DNA from: Durusdinium trenchii
Lineage: Eukaryota; Sar; Dinophyceae; Suessiales; Symbiodiniaceae
Assembly: GCA_963970005.1 (NCBI GenBank)
Contig: CAXAMN010018890.1
Span: forward strand, 132,001 to 196,000
Direction of reading: 5' to 3'
DNA length: 64,000 nt
Under the pieces are notes generated by a model, which was not told the origin of the DNA, ran no database searches, and saw only the letters and a list, made by a program, of their open reading frames with translations. The position numbers and the translations under genes were made by a program. Numbering within the stretch: position 1 is the stretch's first letter; each line of letters begins with the position of its first letter. Positions 34,855 to 47,501 of the stretch are shown in pieces.

Positions 34855-36144
34855 CGCCATCCATTTGCACCCACTCCGGTACTTTTCAACCTGGTCGCAC
34901 CCGGTCGCCTTGCGACACAGCCTTTGCGACGAGCGACAAGCCCGGCTCAGACCGGATCGGACGAGGTCACCACCTGTGACCGAAGCACCTGCCAGTTCCA
35001 CCCTGAGTCATGTGGTCGATGGTTTGTGTTTTTCGGGTCTGGTGTTTTGACAGGACGCAGGACTGGAAATGGCTTCAAGTCAATTCCATGCAGAGAAAAG
35101 GTTCAACAAACGCGTGCACTTGGCAATTGATGTCTCTATTTGGCACTTGGCGGATTTGGGCCTCTTTCAAACACTGCCGGTGCGTGTGACTCAGCCGAGG
35201 TCCGGATGCCGAGCCGCTTGGTCTGCAGAACCCGTCGGCCCGAAAGGACGCAGGGCCGTCGGCCGTCAACGCGAAAGGGGAAACAGATGAAAACACCGGG
35301 TGACGCGGTGTAGTGAAAGAAACAAAGTGGATGTTTCCCTATCGAAACATATTTGAACATCCAGTTTTCAACGTATGAAACATAAAGCACAGTGCTTTGG
35401 AACTTGGGATATGATGGCCGCTGTGAAGTGGATTTCACAAACAAGAGCGAGCTAATTAGCTAGCTAGAGTGAATCACTCAACCCCCGAAAACTCTTAAGA
35501 TACTCTTTTAATAACGAGTAAACATAGAGGACAGCCATAATTGAGGAGGGATACGCCCTTGGACAGAGTTGTAATTTGAGTCACACTAGACCGAAGACAT
35601 GGACGCAGGAACACCATTTCCAGCTGCCCCCATAATTTCCTGAATTACTGTATACACTTCATAATGCTTTAATTAGATTCTAGTCTTGTTGGTCTGATTT
35701 GGGTGTAGCCTGTGCTACTTCTTGCTTGCAGCAGCACTTACTGAGGCCCAAAGCCAGCTCTTACCGCGCGCGGCGGGAGGCGGAACAGACCCAGACCCCA
35801 AACAGTCAGACCCATGTGGGTGGCGCTGAAGCCACTCAAAGCAACATCCAAGTGACGACTCTGCAATGCTCCTGGTCTTGATGTACTTTGTTGATGAAAT
35901 AGCCCCCCCCATATGAAGAGGTCCCACCCACACCCATCATACAACATAACAAGGGGTTTGTGTGGACGCGTACCTGCCCGCAAGGTTGATGCATCCAACT
36001 GGGGGTTTCTTACGTAATCAATATTGACAAAGGCCAGCCTGTTTCTTCGTCCGGAGGCCAGCCGGAGCCGCGAGAAAGGCGGAAGCGGAGCCAAAGCCCC
36101 GGAAGCCAAGGCATGTGGTGCAAGCGGGGGCTTCAGTACTGTAG
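34855..36144 (+). CDS. Three in-phase exons ending in a basic Pro/Lys tail, unknown protein
   Basis: Exons 34855-34965 (CAG acceptor, GTCACC donor), 35229-35299 (CAG, GTGACG) and 36033-36144 (AAG acceptor) agree in phase and end with TAG at 36142-36144, about 97 residues in all. The middle exon reads NPSARKDAGPSAVNAKGETD. The last contains AARKAEAEPKPRKPRHVVQ, a basic, probably disordered tail of the kind found on nucleic-acid-binding proteins (inference only). Upstream exons are not assigned and may include those of the 30.4-34.5 kb candidate. No domain was recognised. Confidence 0.42.
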
Positions 36145-36656
36145 GCCCAGGTTGGGGGCTGTAGTTTGGGGGTACCTCAAGAATCATCTCAGGAGGAACA
36201 TGCTCAAGAAGTTATAAAATACGTTCTTATGAGATCAAAAGATCCCTTCTTTAAAGTGCCATCAGTGCCGTATGTGATCTGAGTGTGTTTGAGTTCTCAT
36301 GCGTGCACAAAAAATGGTTGATCCTGTGACTTGGTTCAGTGTAGACGCACTGATTCAACAACTCTGAAATGGATGGGATCTCACTTAAGGACAGTGTTGG
36401 AGATTGTGTCGAATGGCGCCAAAGATTCCGAATCTTCGACTTCCTTTTTGATCTACAAAGACCGGGAGTCAGGAAGCTGGAAGGCGACCCACTGTACTGT
36501 TGATATCCCCTTTCTTTCACCTGAGCTGGTGACTTTTGTTGTTCCAGGGTGGGGCAAGAAGTAGTTCATGAGGTCATGCCAGTCAAGAGCATACCCTTCT
36601 AATGAAACACATGCTGTACTCGTACTTTCCCTCAATCCCTTATCTCTCTTTTCAGG

Positions 36657-36841
36657 CACGCCAACAGGATCTCAAAACTCTCATGTTTGATGCGAATATT
36701 GAGATAGAATGGGATACAAGGAGAAACCCAAAAAGATACTCACAAAACCAACCCTTTAGACTGTACGTCTTGGCTCAAATCCAAATGAAATTGTTCTTGA
36801 GATTGAACCTTGACAGTTCCTTAGATCATGATCCAAAGTAG
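36657..36841 (+). CDS. Candidate exon after a strong acceptor, unknown
   Basis: A long pyrimidine tract ending TCTCTCTTTTCAG precedes an open frame to TAG at 36839-36841 that reads DANIEIEWDTRRNPKRYS and further helical sequence. Its base composition is AT-rich, unlike other exons here, so it may be a fragment of a transferred or mobile sequence. Confidence 0.28.
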
Positions 36842-37231
36842 AAGCCAGGCCGAAGAATTGGATTTCTGACGCCAGCATCTGCCCTTGCGAAGACGTGGAA
36901 AAGAAGGACGAACAGCTGCAGGTGTTGACTGGTGTGCCTCAAAATAGTTGGACCCTAAGTATATCTAAGTATCCATGAAGAGATCCTGCAAGTGGAACAC
37001 CAGAATCCCTGAAAATACAGGAGGAGTAGATACTAGATACTACCTAACTCAGCTTTTTTGTCCTTCGGTCCAGCCAAGTCCGCCTGGACATCTCCCAAAG
37101 TCCTTCGCGGCGCGTGTCTCGCCCAAAGCTTCGGCTTTGCATCGCACACAAAAATTTATATACTGTATACTATATCATATATCATCTATATCCAGGTTGA
37201 GTCGCACTTGTTTGTGTGCGCAATTGGTTGC

Positions 37232-37619
37232 ATCCATCAAATAATCCGTCGTCGAGCGCTCGGATGGACCGGCCAACAGCTCCAAGAGAGCCACTCTACT
37301 GGACTTACCAGGGCCATGCCATCTGGAAGAGTGGACTTCCATGTTCATGATACCAGCTGGGAAGTTCATTGAAGTTCATGAGCAGCGAGTTGTAACAGGT
37401 CACTTGAGTGATAGTATGCTGCTTGGTTCAGCTGTGCTCAAGCTGCCGCTGTTGAAGCCCTCCCCAACACAGACAGTATGTGTTTTGCATGACCCGAGCT
37501 CTGCCGCTTTCGACATGCAGCCCGGGTCCTTGCACGACTTTCTCAAAAAAAACAATCCAGTATTGTGGCCATCCAAACACCCTGGAACACTCACCCCTCA
37601 CCTGGTGGCGATCGGTTAA
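37232..37619 (+). CDS. Coding-like open segment, unknown
   Basis: About 129 codons stay open in one frame to a TAA at 37617-37619, with balanced composition (IPAGKFIEVHEQRVVTGHLS, FDMQPGSLHDFLKKN). I see no clear acceptor at its start. All three frames around 37260-37340 are open, which lowers confidence. Confidence 0.3.
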
Positions 37620-37769
37620 CCTCGGCGTTTCCCGTGCGGAACTCCTCTCGTTTGTCCCATGGCCTAAAATGACGAGCCGCACTGCGAGTAAGAGCGTGGC
37701 CATCGCCGATGGTCCAAAGGCTTGGGACGTTGGGTGCATCAAAAGCGCCATCCGGTTTTTGGACGAATG

Positions 37770-37868
37770 TAGACTCTTGAGGACCATGGTTGCCCCCCCA
37801 CATGAAGAGGATTTCATAGCATGTCCAATTCCAATTGTGGGGGGGCAACCATGGTCCTCAAGAGTCTA
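37770..37868. repeat. Perfect 33-bp inverted repeat with 33-nt loop (MITE-like)
   Basis: The arms at 37770-37802 and 37836-37868 are exact complements (TAGACTCTTGAGGACCATGG and onward). The loop contains TGAAGAGGATTTC and GTCCAATTCC. Related words (CCCCCATATGAAGAGG, GTCCAATTC) recur at 35893-35930 and 43705-43865. Confidence 0.9.
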
Positions 37869-38947
37869 GATTCCATTAAGCCATCCAACCCCATGGTTGG
37901 ACAGATGGTGACTCTTATAGTCACTTCGGCTCCTCGGGTAGGAGCCGACAAGCGAAGAAGTTGTGTGGATCGTGACGCGCCCGTTGATCGTGACGCGTCT
38001 GGCCCGGCCTGTTGGGGCCAGACAGGCACGTCAGAAGGCAAACCATCCGACCGTTTTTTGGAGTCATCCGAGTATGAATGAACACCCGGCAGATTGGTTT
38101 CGACGCGGTTTCAATGGTCGATTTCGGCAGATGAACACAAGAGTCTTTTGGGTATTGGTCCGGACTACTGTGGGTGCATGCTTGTTGGGGACGACCCCCA
38201 AACTGTCCAAACAGTCCTATTACCTGCCTGTAACAGTCCGTAAAGAATTATAGCTATTTTAGAGAAAGGCCTTTACCAACCATCATCATCCACTATGGCT
38301 GGCAATGGGATATACCGTATGACAAAACCGATATACATCGATGTACCCACTAATCCTGTTGTTCATCCTGTTGGGGGTTGGTGAATGTTGACTGACCTTG
38401 AGGGCTTTGCCGAGTGGGGTTGAGCCAGCGAAGCCACAACGTTGGGTGTCTGTGATAACCTCTGCCAGACTCGGTCTTCAGGACCCATTACTGGGAGAGC
38501 ATCAGAACTGTACCCCTTAGGTACAGAGCTAGTCACGAAACTTGCAATTGATTCATCTGGATTCCTGAAAGCGGTTTCACTGGTGTGTTGGACACGCCTT
38601 TTTTTTCCTGGTTGGGACAGCCCCAAAGCAACCAGATCCAACATGAACCAACCAGGTCTGTGATTCTGCACCTGTTTTACCTTGTTTCCCAGAATTGGTT
38701 TGAGGGAAAATTTACAGGACATGCACAGTTTCGAGTCTGAAAACCTTAAATCAATCCCATTGATCGTTCCACTGGAATGACGAACCCCGGTCAAACCCAT
38801 CGATACAAACCGTGATTCTCCGTGATTCGCAGTACCGTGAGCAGCGTCCGGCAGCGCTGGTATCTTGGTGACACCGATTAGCGGAGACCTCGAAGTAGAG
38901 AGGAACATCGACCAGTGGCTTTTTGTCGTCGTGGCTTTTCCTTCCCA

Positions 38948-39027
38948 GGAGCAAAGGGCATCGCTACTAGGAACAAGGACGCTACTAGGGGCTCCTAGCC
39001 GTACTACTAGGAGCGAGAAGCTACCAC
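38948..39027. repeat. Dispersed palindromic repeat, copy 7 (GGCTCCTGGCC subtype)
   Basis: GGGCATCGCTACTAGGAACA, GGACGCTACTAGGGGCTCC and TACTACTAGGAGC. Confidence 0.8.
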
Positions 39028-39361
39028 CAGACCTTTTGTGTAGCTGAAATTTGGTTCAAGCTCCCAACAACAAGGTCCCCCGGTAGGTGGCCGGACAATC
39101 GACCAGTTGACTTTTGACTACACCTAGGGTGTAGGGAAACCCACGAGACTTGTATGAGCCTGAGTGCACTACTGAGACACCTAGTAGGGGCGTCGCTACT
39201 CCCATGCAGTTGTATTCTTTTCAGCCCAGTGTCATGTCATTCTTTGCCTGCCAATCGGTTCTTTTGGTGTATATTCTAACTAATACTTGCATTATTTCTT
39301 TTGAGAGGCCTTCCAAACCGCAAGAATCACTAAGAATTGACTTCCCCTCCCACCTCCACAG

Positions 39362-39466
39362 CCAAGCCGCCGCCAAGGAGGAGGAGCGATCAGAGACTCA
39401 CTCTGCATGGATGTCCCTCGGTTCTCGGACGCTTGAAGCGTCCGCACCGTCGCGGCGGCGTCTCTG
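39362..39466 (+). CDS. Candidate exon, unknown protein
   Basis: It follows the pyrimidine-rich acceptor CCCTCCCACCTCCACAG and ends at a GTGATC donor. The frame reads QAAAKEEERSETHSAWMSLG. It is GC-rich relative to its flanks. Minus-strand frames here are also open, so strand is not certain. Confidence 0.33.
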
Positions 39467-40446
39467 GTGATCCGAAGAACGTCCAGTCGTCCAGTCCGGT
39501 TCCGCCTGAAGCCGGCGCCCCGTCCAGGCGTCCGAAGGTTCATGGTGGGGAGAGTCGAAATTGAACAACCGGGAGCCAGCAGCTGGGGCAACGTGTTTTG
39601 CCAAGTCCTGGCCAGCCAGGTGTTTGAGTCATACGAGCTTGTCTTTTGACAATGTTCTATTTGATGTAAACCTAATCAGCGGAATTTGGTTTCCTTATCA
39701 ATTTAACCATCCGAGACCTTTTACCGGTTCAAAGCACACCAAATTCCTCCTCATTTACTGTAAGTGTTGGCGCTCTTGTGCCAAGTGCAAAGCACCACCC
39801 CACCTGTCCCATCCGCTGTTCGGAGATGATATTTGTGCTGGAAAACGTTGAACTTTTTATGGTTTCAAAAAGGACAACTGCTTTACCCCCGTTTCTTTTT
39901 TGTGGGTAAACATCGCACGCACGGCTCAGGACGACCGAGCAGGAGCGGGCGGGTCTGAACGGGTGGCCGGGTGGCCCCAACGTTCTCCACAAAGGCAGAA
40001 GGGAGCTGGAATCCGTGGCACAAGCAGCCCCAAAGTAAAATAGCAACCTAAAGACAGGCTTTGAAGTGGAGCAGTTCCTCCACCAATGCCATTGTTCGTC
40101 AATCCAACGCCCAAGGGCCGTAGAAGCTGGCAACCACCACCCTGAGAAGCTCCGCAGGATGCGGAGTCCCTGAAAAGCTGGCCTTCTCCCTCAGGGGAAG
40201 AGGCGCGACAATTGTGCGTTTTTTTATCTTTTCGTGTTCCAAAGGTTCGGCTTTTGCCGGGCGCATTTGTTTGTGAACCTGGTCCAATTCAATAGGAGGA
40301 TCATGGCATGGAGAAGTGAAGACGGCATTTGACTTGCCCGAAATCTCAGCACAAAAAGCCTCAAAAACCAGCTTGAAGATTCTGTTGTCTCATGTCTCTT
40401 GGAGATGGACTGAGAAGCTGAACACACGACGAGAAGCCGACCTCAG

Positions 40447-40503
40447 GTTGATGCCTTTGACGTGGTGGAGCTGAGCTGCCCGTTGGAGTCCGTGGCGGTC
40501 GCC
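40447..40503 (+). CDS. Exon before RCC1 blade 1 (candidate)
   Basis: The CAG acceptor precedes a frame reading VDAFDVVELSCPLESVAVAG, which fits the strand pattern before an RCC1 blade. A GTATTT donor follows at 40504. The phase with the next exon was not resolved. Confidence 0.4.
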
Positions 40504-40664
40504 GGGTATTTTCTGGGGCGTGGCATCCGTGAAACGGCAGATCGAAGACCGGAAGAGGTTGCCACCCTTGGGTTCAACAAATCGATAAAAGCAATTGTAA
40601 ACAAAGACACAGCTTAATAGACATGTAGTATCAACCAACAGTTTGACCAACATGGTCATGTTCA

Positions 40665-40697
<33 letters not shown>

Positions 40698-42728
40698 ACA
40701 CATTATATAACCAATTGCAACCTTCAAGCAATCACGTGGCCATTCAGTTTGGAGATTCAATCGGAATTCAAGGCGTTCTCTTCGCACGCCCAAGCGTTCG
40801 CCCACCTCTAGGTTGCAGCACCACTCACTGCTTTGCACGAACAGCTGGTGGCCATATCTACGGTTGGGGATCCAACTCCTACGGCGAGCTGGGCTTTGCA
40901 GGCGCCAGCGGGTCGGCCGGCGACGTCCGTGTTGAGAACCACCCAGGACACCCAGGACCCCTATGACAGCCAATGGCTGTTCAATAGGACACCTGCATTT
41001 CAGCGATCTCACAAGGAATTGAATCAACCTCACAAACCACATCCATTTGTCAAGGCGCGCTTCCATTTGTGTTTTGTTTTTTCACCTGTGGGATACAACT
41101 ACCTCTCACATTTAGCATCAAAATCCACCAAGTCATCTCCGGGTCATCCCCTAAAGCGGTTTTGTGGCAAATCTTCGGATCGCCCTTGTTGGACCTAGGA
41201 CCGTCGTTTTTTTCCGGAGATCTCTCTATATATATGTGGTAAAGTAGTTGTTACTAGTAGCTTCTTGCTACAGTCGTAGCTTCTGGCCTCCAACCTACTT
41301 GCGATGGCCTCCACCTCAACCTAGCGTGCCTTCACGCTACTAGTATATAATATATTGGTATCGGTTTTTAATTATGGGCCAGTTAGTGGAGCGCCGATGT
41401 CTCGTGGGGACGGACGGACTCTGCCGCTGGGGAAGCGGACCTGACGCTTTGGACCATCGTTGTCCCAAATCCAAGACCATCCTTAGATTGTAAAGCAAGT
41501 GTCATCAAGGGTCCATTTGGGCAGCCTTGCTGCATGCATCGATTTTCGAACCATGCTCCACGCCCCCCCAAAAACATGACCAAACTGCCACGTTACTTAC
41601 CTATTCCCTCTCCAAACGTGTCACAACAAAAGGACCAATGATGATCAATGCCCCGTCTACGTGTCTGAACTCGCACGCGACGAGCGCCCCCCCCCCGCGC
41701 CCGGGCTCTTGCTCGCAGATGACTCACAGAGCTACTTCTGGGTGCCCAAGGAGCTGATGATTCCTGGGAAGAACATCAAACAGGCCAGGCGGCTTTCCTT
41801 TCGGGGTACTTTGCTGGGGAATCAGTGGACTTGGATTTCGGAAAGGTTGTAGTTGTAGTGCTTCTGTTTAAAAGCCAATGCAGGAGAGATGTGCTTCTTT
41901 CTCTTGGAATCCAGTTTGATTAGTTTTAGTGAGCGGACGTGCATCAACTTGACGTGCTCGTGGACTATTTGACGCGTGATGTGTGACATACCCAAGCCCC
42001 AAAAGCAAAACCATCGCCCGAAATGGGCGAAATGGGTCCAAGACATCCGGTTTTCTGGCAAGGCGACCCCGACCCCCCGCCAGGTGTGCTGTGGACAAGA
42101 GTCGTGGGCTCAGATGGGAAAGCGCTTGTTGGAGAGTTGTAGGAGCGGAGCACTCAGAACAAGAGAAACTGGCTATGGATATGGATATGGGCTCCAAATA
42201 TGGAGAAGATGCGCATCCTCCCAATCTTGATGCCTGGTTGGCTTTATCTATCTATCTTCCTTTCGCACGATATTCCTAATGTCATATTGTTGCTACCCTC
42301 CATCGGTTAAATTAAAGATGGAAGCGGACACCTCAGGTGTGAAGTGAACTGACAGAAATGGATTCCTAAGGTGCCACGCAAAGCACCACATCGCCTTTTT
42401 TATCGTTGTCTCATTGTGCCGTGTACACTGCAAAAAGAGGTTGTGACCACATCGCTCCATACTTTCATGCCGGCAATCATTACACTCGCTTACATGGAAG
42501 TGGTGAGTACCACGGTGTTTGAAGTAGTCTAAGTCGTCTTCCAAGTGACCATTGTCCGTCCACTTCCACCATGTGACTACTCTTCGTCAGAGTGTATTCC
42601 ATTCGAACGAACCAAAAACCCGCCGACACCCGAAAGGTGAAAAGGAACCGGATCGCCGGCGGGACCCACGCCGCTCGCTAGCCGATAGCCGATAGCTGAG
42701 GACAGCAAAAGACAATGGAACTGTGCGG

Positions 42729-42806
<78 letters not shown>

Positions 42807-45800
42807 GACACATGTGGTGATGATGATGATGATGATGGTGATGGGGTGCTGACGATGTTGTTTCGTTGATGAGGTTTACCTTGGCCATCACCTTCACTGG
42901 AGAAATCTGGTCCTGGGGCAAGGGCTCAGAAGGTCAACTAGGCCTGGGGCATTGCCGATGCTTGGATGAAGGCGATCGGCATCACAGGCAAACGTGTTTT
43001 TGCGCGGTGGGTGCCGATAAAATAAGGACATGACTTGTACTGCAGAAGACTCGCGTCTTTTTGCCACCCTGTGGGGAATTCTTCGTACAAACCACCACCT
43101 GGGACCAGTCCAGAAAGCTGCTGAGACTTTATGATCAGGTCTGTGAGTCTCTGGGGTGGTTTCTGTGAGTCTCATGCGCCAAATATCACAACTCGGGAAG
43201 GGGACACTTCGGCGAAGGGGACAGTACTGCCGCATGGTGCTGACTCAACATGGTTTACACAAAACCATCAAAAAACCTTCAGACTCTTCAGTTTCAAAGA
43301 GGGCCTCACAAGCACATGTCTTCACTTTCCGCTCCAAAAAGGCACCATCACGGTCCGACCCAAAGGTCGGTCCGCGCCCCGGAAAGCAAGCAGCGCTCGG
43401 TCCGAACCCATGTGAATGACCTATCGTGTACCATCTAGCATGAAGCCTCATTCACAGGAAGCCTCAGTCATTCAACATGGTCCTTCTCGGATCACGGGAA
43501 GCCTCACCACTTCTCACCGGTTTAGACGTGGACGCCGTTCGTGGACCGACCCACACCGACCCACACCGCGAGACCGGACCGCCGAGAGCTGAGCACTGCG
43601 CGAACCGCCACGACGCGGTTCGCGGCGGGTCCTGGATGGACCCGGAGCGGAGGATCCTCGTGGTTCCTGCGAGTCCGCTCGAAACCAGTGGAAGTTCATG
43701 GTCCGTAATGTAGACTCTTAATTCATAAACCCCCACATGAAGAGGATTTCCAAGTCAAGAGGGTTTCCAATTCAATGATTTTCATATGTAAACCCCCATA
43801 TGAAGAAGAGGATGTCCAATTCAGGATATTCAAGTACGGGGGCTTACTAATCAAGAGTCTTAGTCCGATCATTCTGGGATCATTCGTTTGGGCGCTCAAG
43901 AGGTGCGCCATCACTGCACACCTTGAACCGCAAACGCTCTTCCACCCTTCCGAGTGGTGGAGGATTGTGTACTGTCAATTAATGTATCTCTATATGTAAT
44001 ATATAGATATGATATGCGGAAGGATAATGATGGACTTTTGACTGATTGAACAATTGTCACTGGTTTTTCTTTAGGCCGTATTCATCAATCCTCACTTGAA
44101 CTCTTTTTTCCACACAAGGGCCGCAGCACCCTTTTGTCCGCACTGCCTCACATCATCTCATTTCCCCCTTCTTCCACCTTTCTTCAGTTGGTTTGGGGTT
44201 GACTCACATGGGGTTGAGTAAATATTCTTTGATTTTGATACATTTTTTGGGGTGGTTGACTCCATTTCTCCCCCCCCACCCACCGAACGCGGACCCTCCT
44301 TCGGACGCCATTCTTCCGCCGAGCGGAGCGAGCGTTTCTGCGCGCGCGCGACCGCCCGAGGAGATGAAGGACAGCCGTGTCGCATTGGACTGGAGAACGT
44401 CCTCAGCTGCGCCGCCGGGGAGTTCCTTGCGCCAAACGCGCGCTTGTGTAGGAACAAGAAGCTACTAGTAGCAGGGACGTTATTAGGTGGAGGCCATCGC
44501 GAGTAGGTTGGAAGCCATCGCTGCGAGCTTTGCGCCAACCCGACCGCGCGGATGGTCCGGTGCTTTTGGTTCTCGCACAGTTGCGACGTCGATGGCGCCG
44601 GATCGATGGTGTGAGCTGTTCAAGAAGGTTGAGAGCAGGTGAAAGACCAGAGTGCCACAGCAGTTGCTGTATGAACTTGAACTCTAGGATGAGGTACCTC
44701 AAGTGCAGAATTTGCCATTCTATATACTGCAATATACTGCATATATTATGTTGTACATAACCAGCTAATACTAGAGGGTCATTTGATATATCGTACCACA
44801 GCAAACCTTTGGGTCCTGTGCTCTTAGTTAGACGGCTAGGGAACATGCTGTCTAGCTGCCGCTGCTCTGGATGTTTCTCGAACCGGACCTTCCTCCAAGG
44901 CAGCACAGCGCTGCCATCGCGGAATCCACGGATGGAAGCGCCTGGGTGGCATGGAGCATGGCTCAGCTTATCGATGGGGCGTGACCGGAGATGACCGGAG
45001 CGACGTTTTCCATGCCAACGGCGAGTGATGCGAAACCGAAACACGGCGAAAGCCCCGGTGTCAGAGCCGAGAACCGGTCGGTCTGTTTTGACTGGTTGGG
45101 TCGTTCGTGGACCTCGGAAACCCCGGTTGGGGGAAAGAAACACTCCTTTAAAAAACACCTTTTCTTGTGCAGACAAGTAGGCCAGCAGAATATGTTTTTC
45201 CATGATACCCTGGTGGTCCGGTGTGCGTCAGCCGGCACTTGCCGCGCAGCCAAGCCACGCGGCCCCGACTCAGGAGTTCTCTACACCTGGGGCATGGCCG
45301 ACAGTGGCATGTTGGGTCTGGGTGGCTTCATTACCTGTGGGCCGTGCAGCATGCCCACGCAGGTGTGACTGCCTGCGACGTGTTTATATGTGTCGTTGTC
45401 GAACTGACGAAAGCACTAGGGTGGATGGAAGGAAGACAATGGAAAGCCCATGTAAAGCCTACAGAAACCATTGCCTCCAACAGCACAGCGGAAGATAGTG
45501 GACATTCGACAAACTGGACATGCAGAAGCTGTTGAAAACATGTCTCCAAGTCTGTTAACATGAGGACACTGTATATTCAAGGTTCACTGGCTCTGGCCAG
45601 CTCTGGCGGGAACCGAGAGGATTCTCCTGGACCGTCCGACCATCCTCGTTCAGACCCCCAACCGTTCGCACCGTTTCGCGCCGCCGAAGCGGCGTCCGCC
45701 TCGCCTCGCCGAGTGGCACCGATCTTCGGACGTCCTGCGAAGTCGTTTTCTTCGCAGGTGGAGTTTGACTTCGGCAAGAACATGTATCCCACCACGGCCA

Positions 45801-47468
45801 TCCGGCATCAGCAGACTGATGGGATATTCTTGTTGACTTGGTGGAAAAGGGATCATTTATCCGGATGTGAAGCTCGTGGGCCAGTGATAGAGAAGGACAG
45901 TATAGGCATAGTAGGCCAAGGCTTCAATTGACTCAACGACAATGTCTACTGTATATCTTCATTCGTCTTTTGGTCCACTCGCTTTGTATTTGTTCACTCG
46001 CGTCACACCGCGTCACACCGTTCGTGACTGTCCGCACAGCCACAGCCACATGAGGTGAGATGTGGCCCCAGCCACACCGGGGTGATTTGCAACTCCACTG
46101 CAGTGGTCAAGACCAGAAGAGAGGCATTTCGCTGGGAGAGGAGAAGGAAGGCTTTCTTTGTATCGGAGACCTGCTTGGAAGCAAGAACAAATTGAAACTG
46201 CTTGGGTTGTCAAAATAGAGTCGTCTTGCCAGAAGCTGTTCGAGAAAAGCTCGAAGTTTGCCTGCAGGCCGAAGAGGACAATGCTCTCTATACCTTTGGA
46301 AATGGCTGGTATGGGAGGTGCGCTTGGCATCTAAACATGTTGTTTTGCACCTTTGCAGCATGCTGATTTCTTGCATTGTCGTAGTCGGTTGTCCGTTTAG
46401 ATGCTCCCAATGTCGCTTGACTGACGCCTTGAAAGCAGTCTTCCTCGCATCAAGCAAAGGTAGGGTATTTTGTTCATGGGGATTTACAGTTCATCTACAA
46501 TATATATATATATATACATATATTGAATTATATAGAGGGTTCACTGTATCATGTATAAATAGACATAGACATCTATATAGTAGACTAAACACATACGTGA
46601 ACCCAAACCCTCTATCCACACACTGGACCGTACTCATCCAGACATGATACCGTACATGGCCGTGCTCAACATCATTGCTCTCCTTGGGGAAACCAAAACC
46701 GTTCCTCACATCTCCCAACCGGGCCCGAAAAATCGAGCGATGCCGAGCGCTACCGCGTCGCAGGTTGGGCCTGGGCGATACCAAGTCGCAGTTCCATCCG
46801 ATGCGGGTGAAGCTGCCCAAATCGCTGCGAGACGTGTCGCTGGGCACCGACCACACTGCGGCGGTGGCTTGGACGTTCGAATCCGTTCCTTCGCGAAAGC
46901 CAAACCAGGCCGCGTTAGCGGTTTGTCATCCACCCAAGCCAGGCCGGGTTTTGGTAGTGAAGACAGGTGAACACAAACGAATCGTTTTGGTGGATGAGTT
47001 GGGTATCCTGGCAGGGAAGACCTTGGTTGATGAGTTACTGCAGTACTACTTAGATGTTAATTTTTCTCCGGTGTGCCTTTCAAGCACTGCCACAGAGCTA
47101 GAGCCAGCGGGCTGACTTGTCGATCTTCAACATTGGGGACCTTTTCATTTGATCTTGTGAACAATTTTAGGTGTATACTGTGTACTGGTCCATTTACAAA
47201 GATCACCCAACTGAGTGTGACGTTTTGTTCCCAACTGAGTGCGACGTCTTTGGGACCTTTGGGTCCGCGTCGCTTCGCGCGTTGGCCTTGGTGCACTGAG
47301 ATCACTTGGGCGCATGAGCTCTATGCCTGGGGGAAGGCCTCCTTGCTTGGAGAAGTGCAACATGTGTCTGGTCAAAACATTTTTTTTTTCTGCACCTGAC
47401 ACAGCTTGAGGGTCATCTCTCTAGTATGATGTCCTTGAGACCCTTTAGTAGAAGATAACCGCAATCAC

Positions 47469-47501
<33 letters not shown>

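Noticed and set aside
37232-37345. Sulfatase-like phrase (REPLYWTYQGHAIW) in an alternative frame
   Set aside because: The frame closes within 30 codons and nothing else of a sulfatase is nearby.
42577-42921. Long His/Ile-rich minus-strand frames
   Set aside because: They are translations of the GAT microsatellite.
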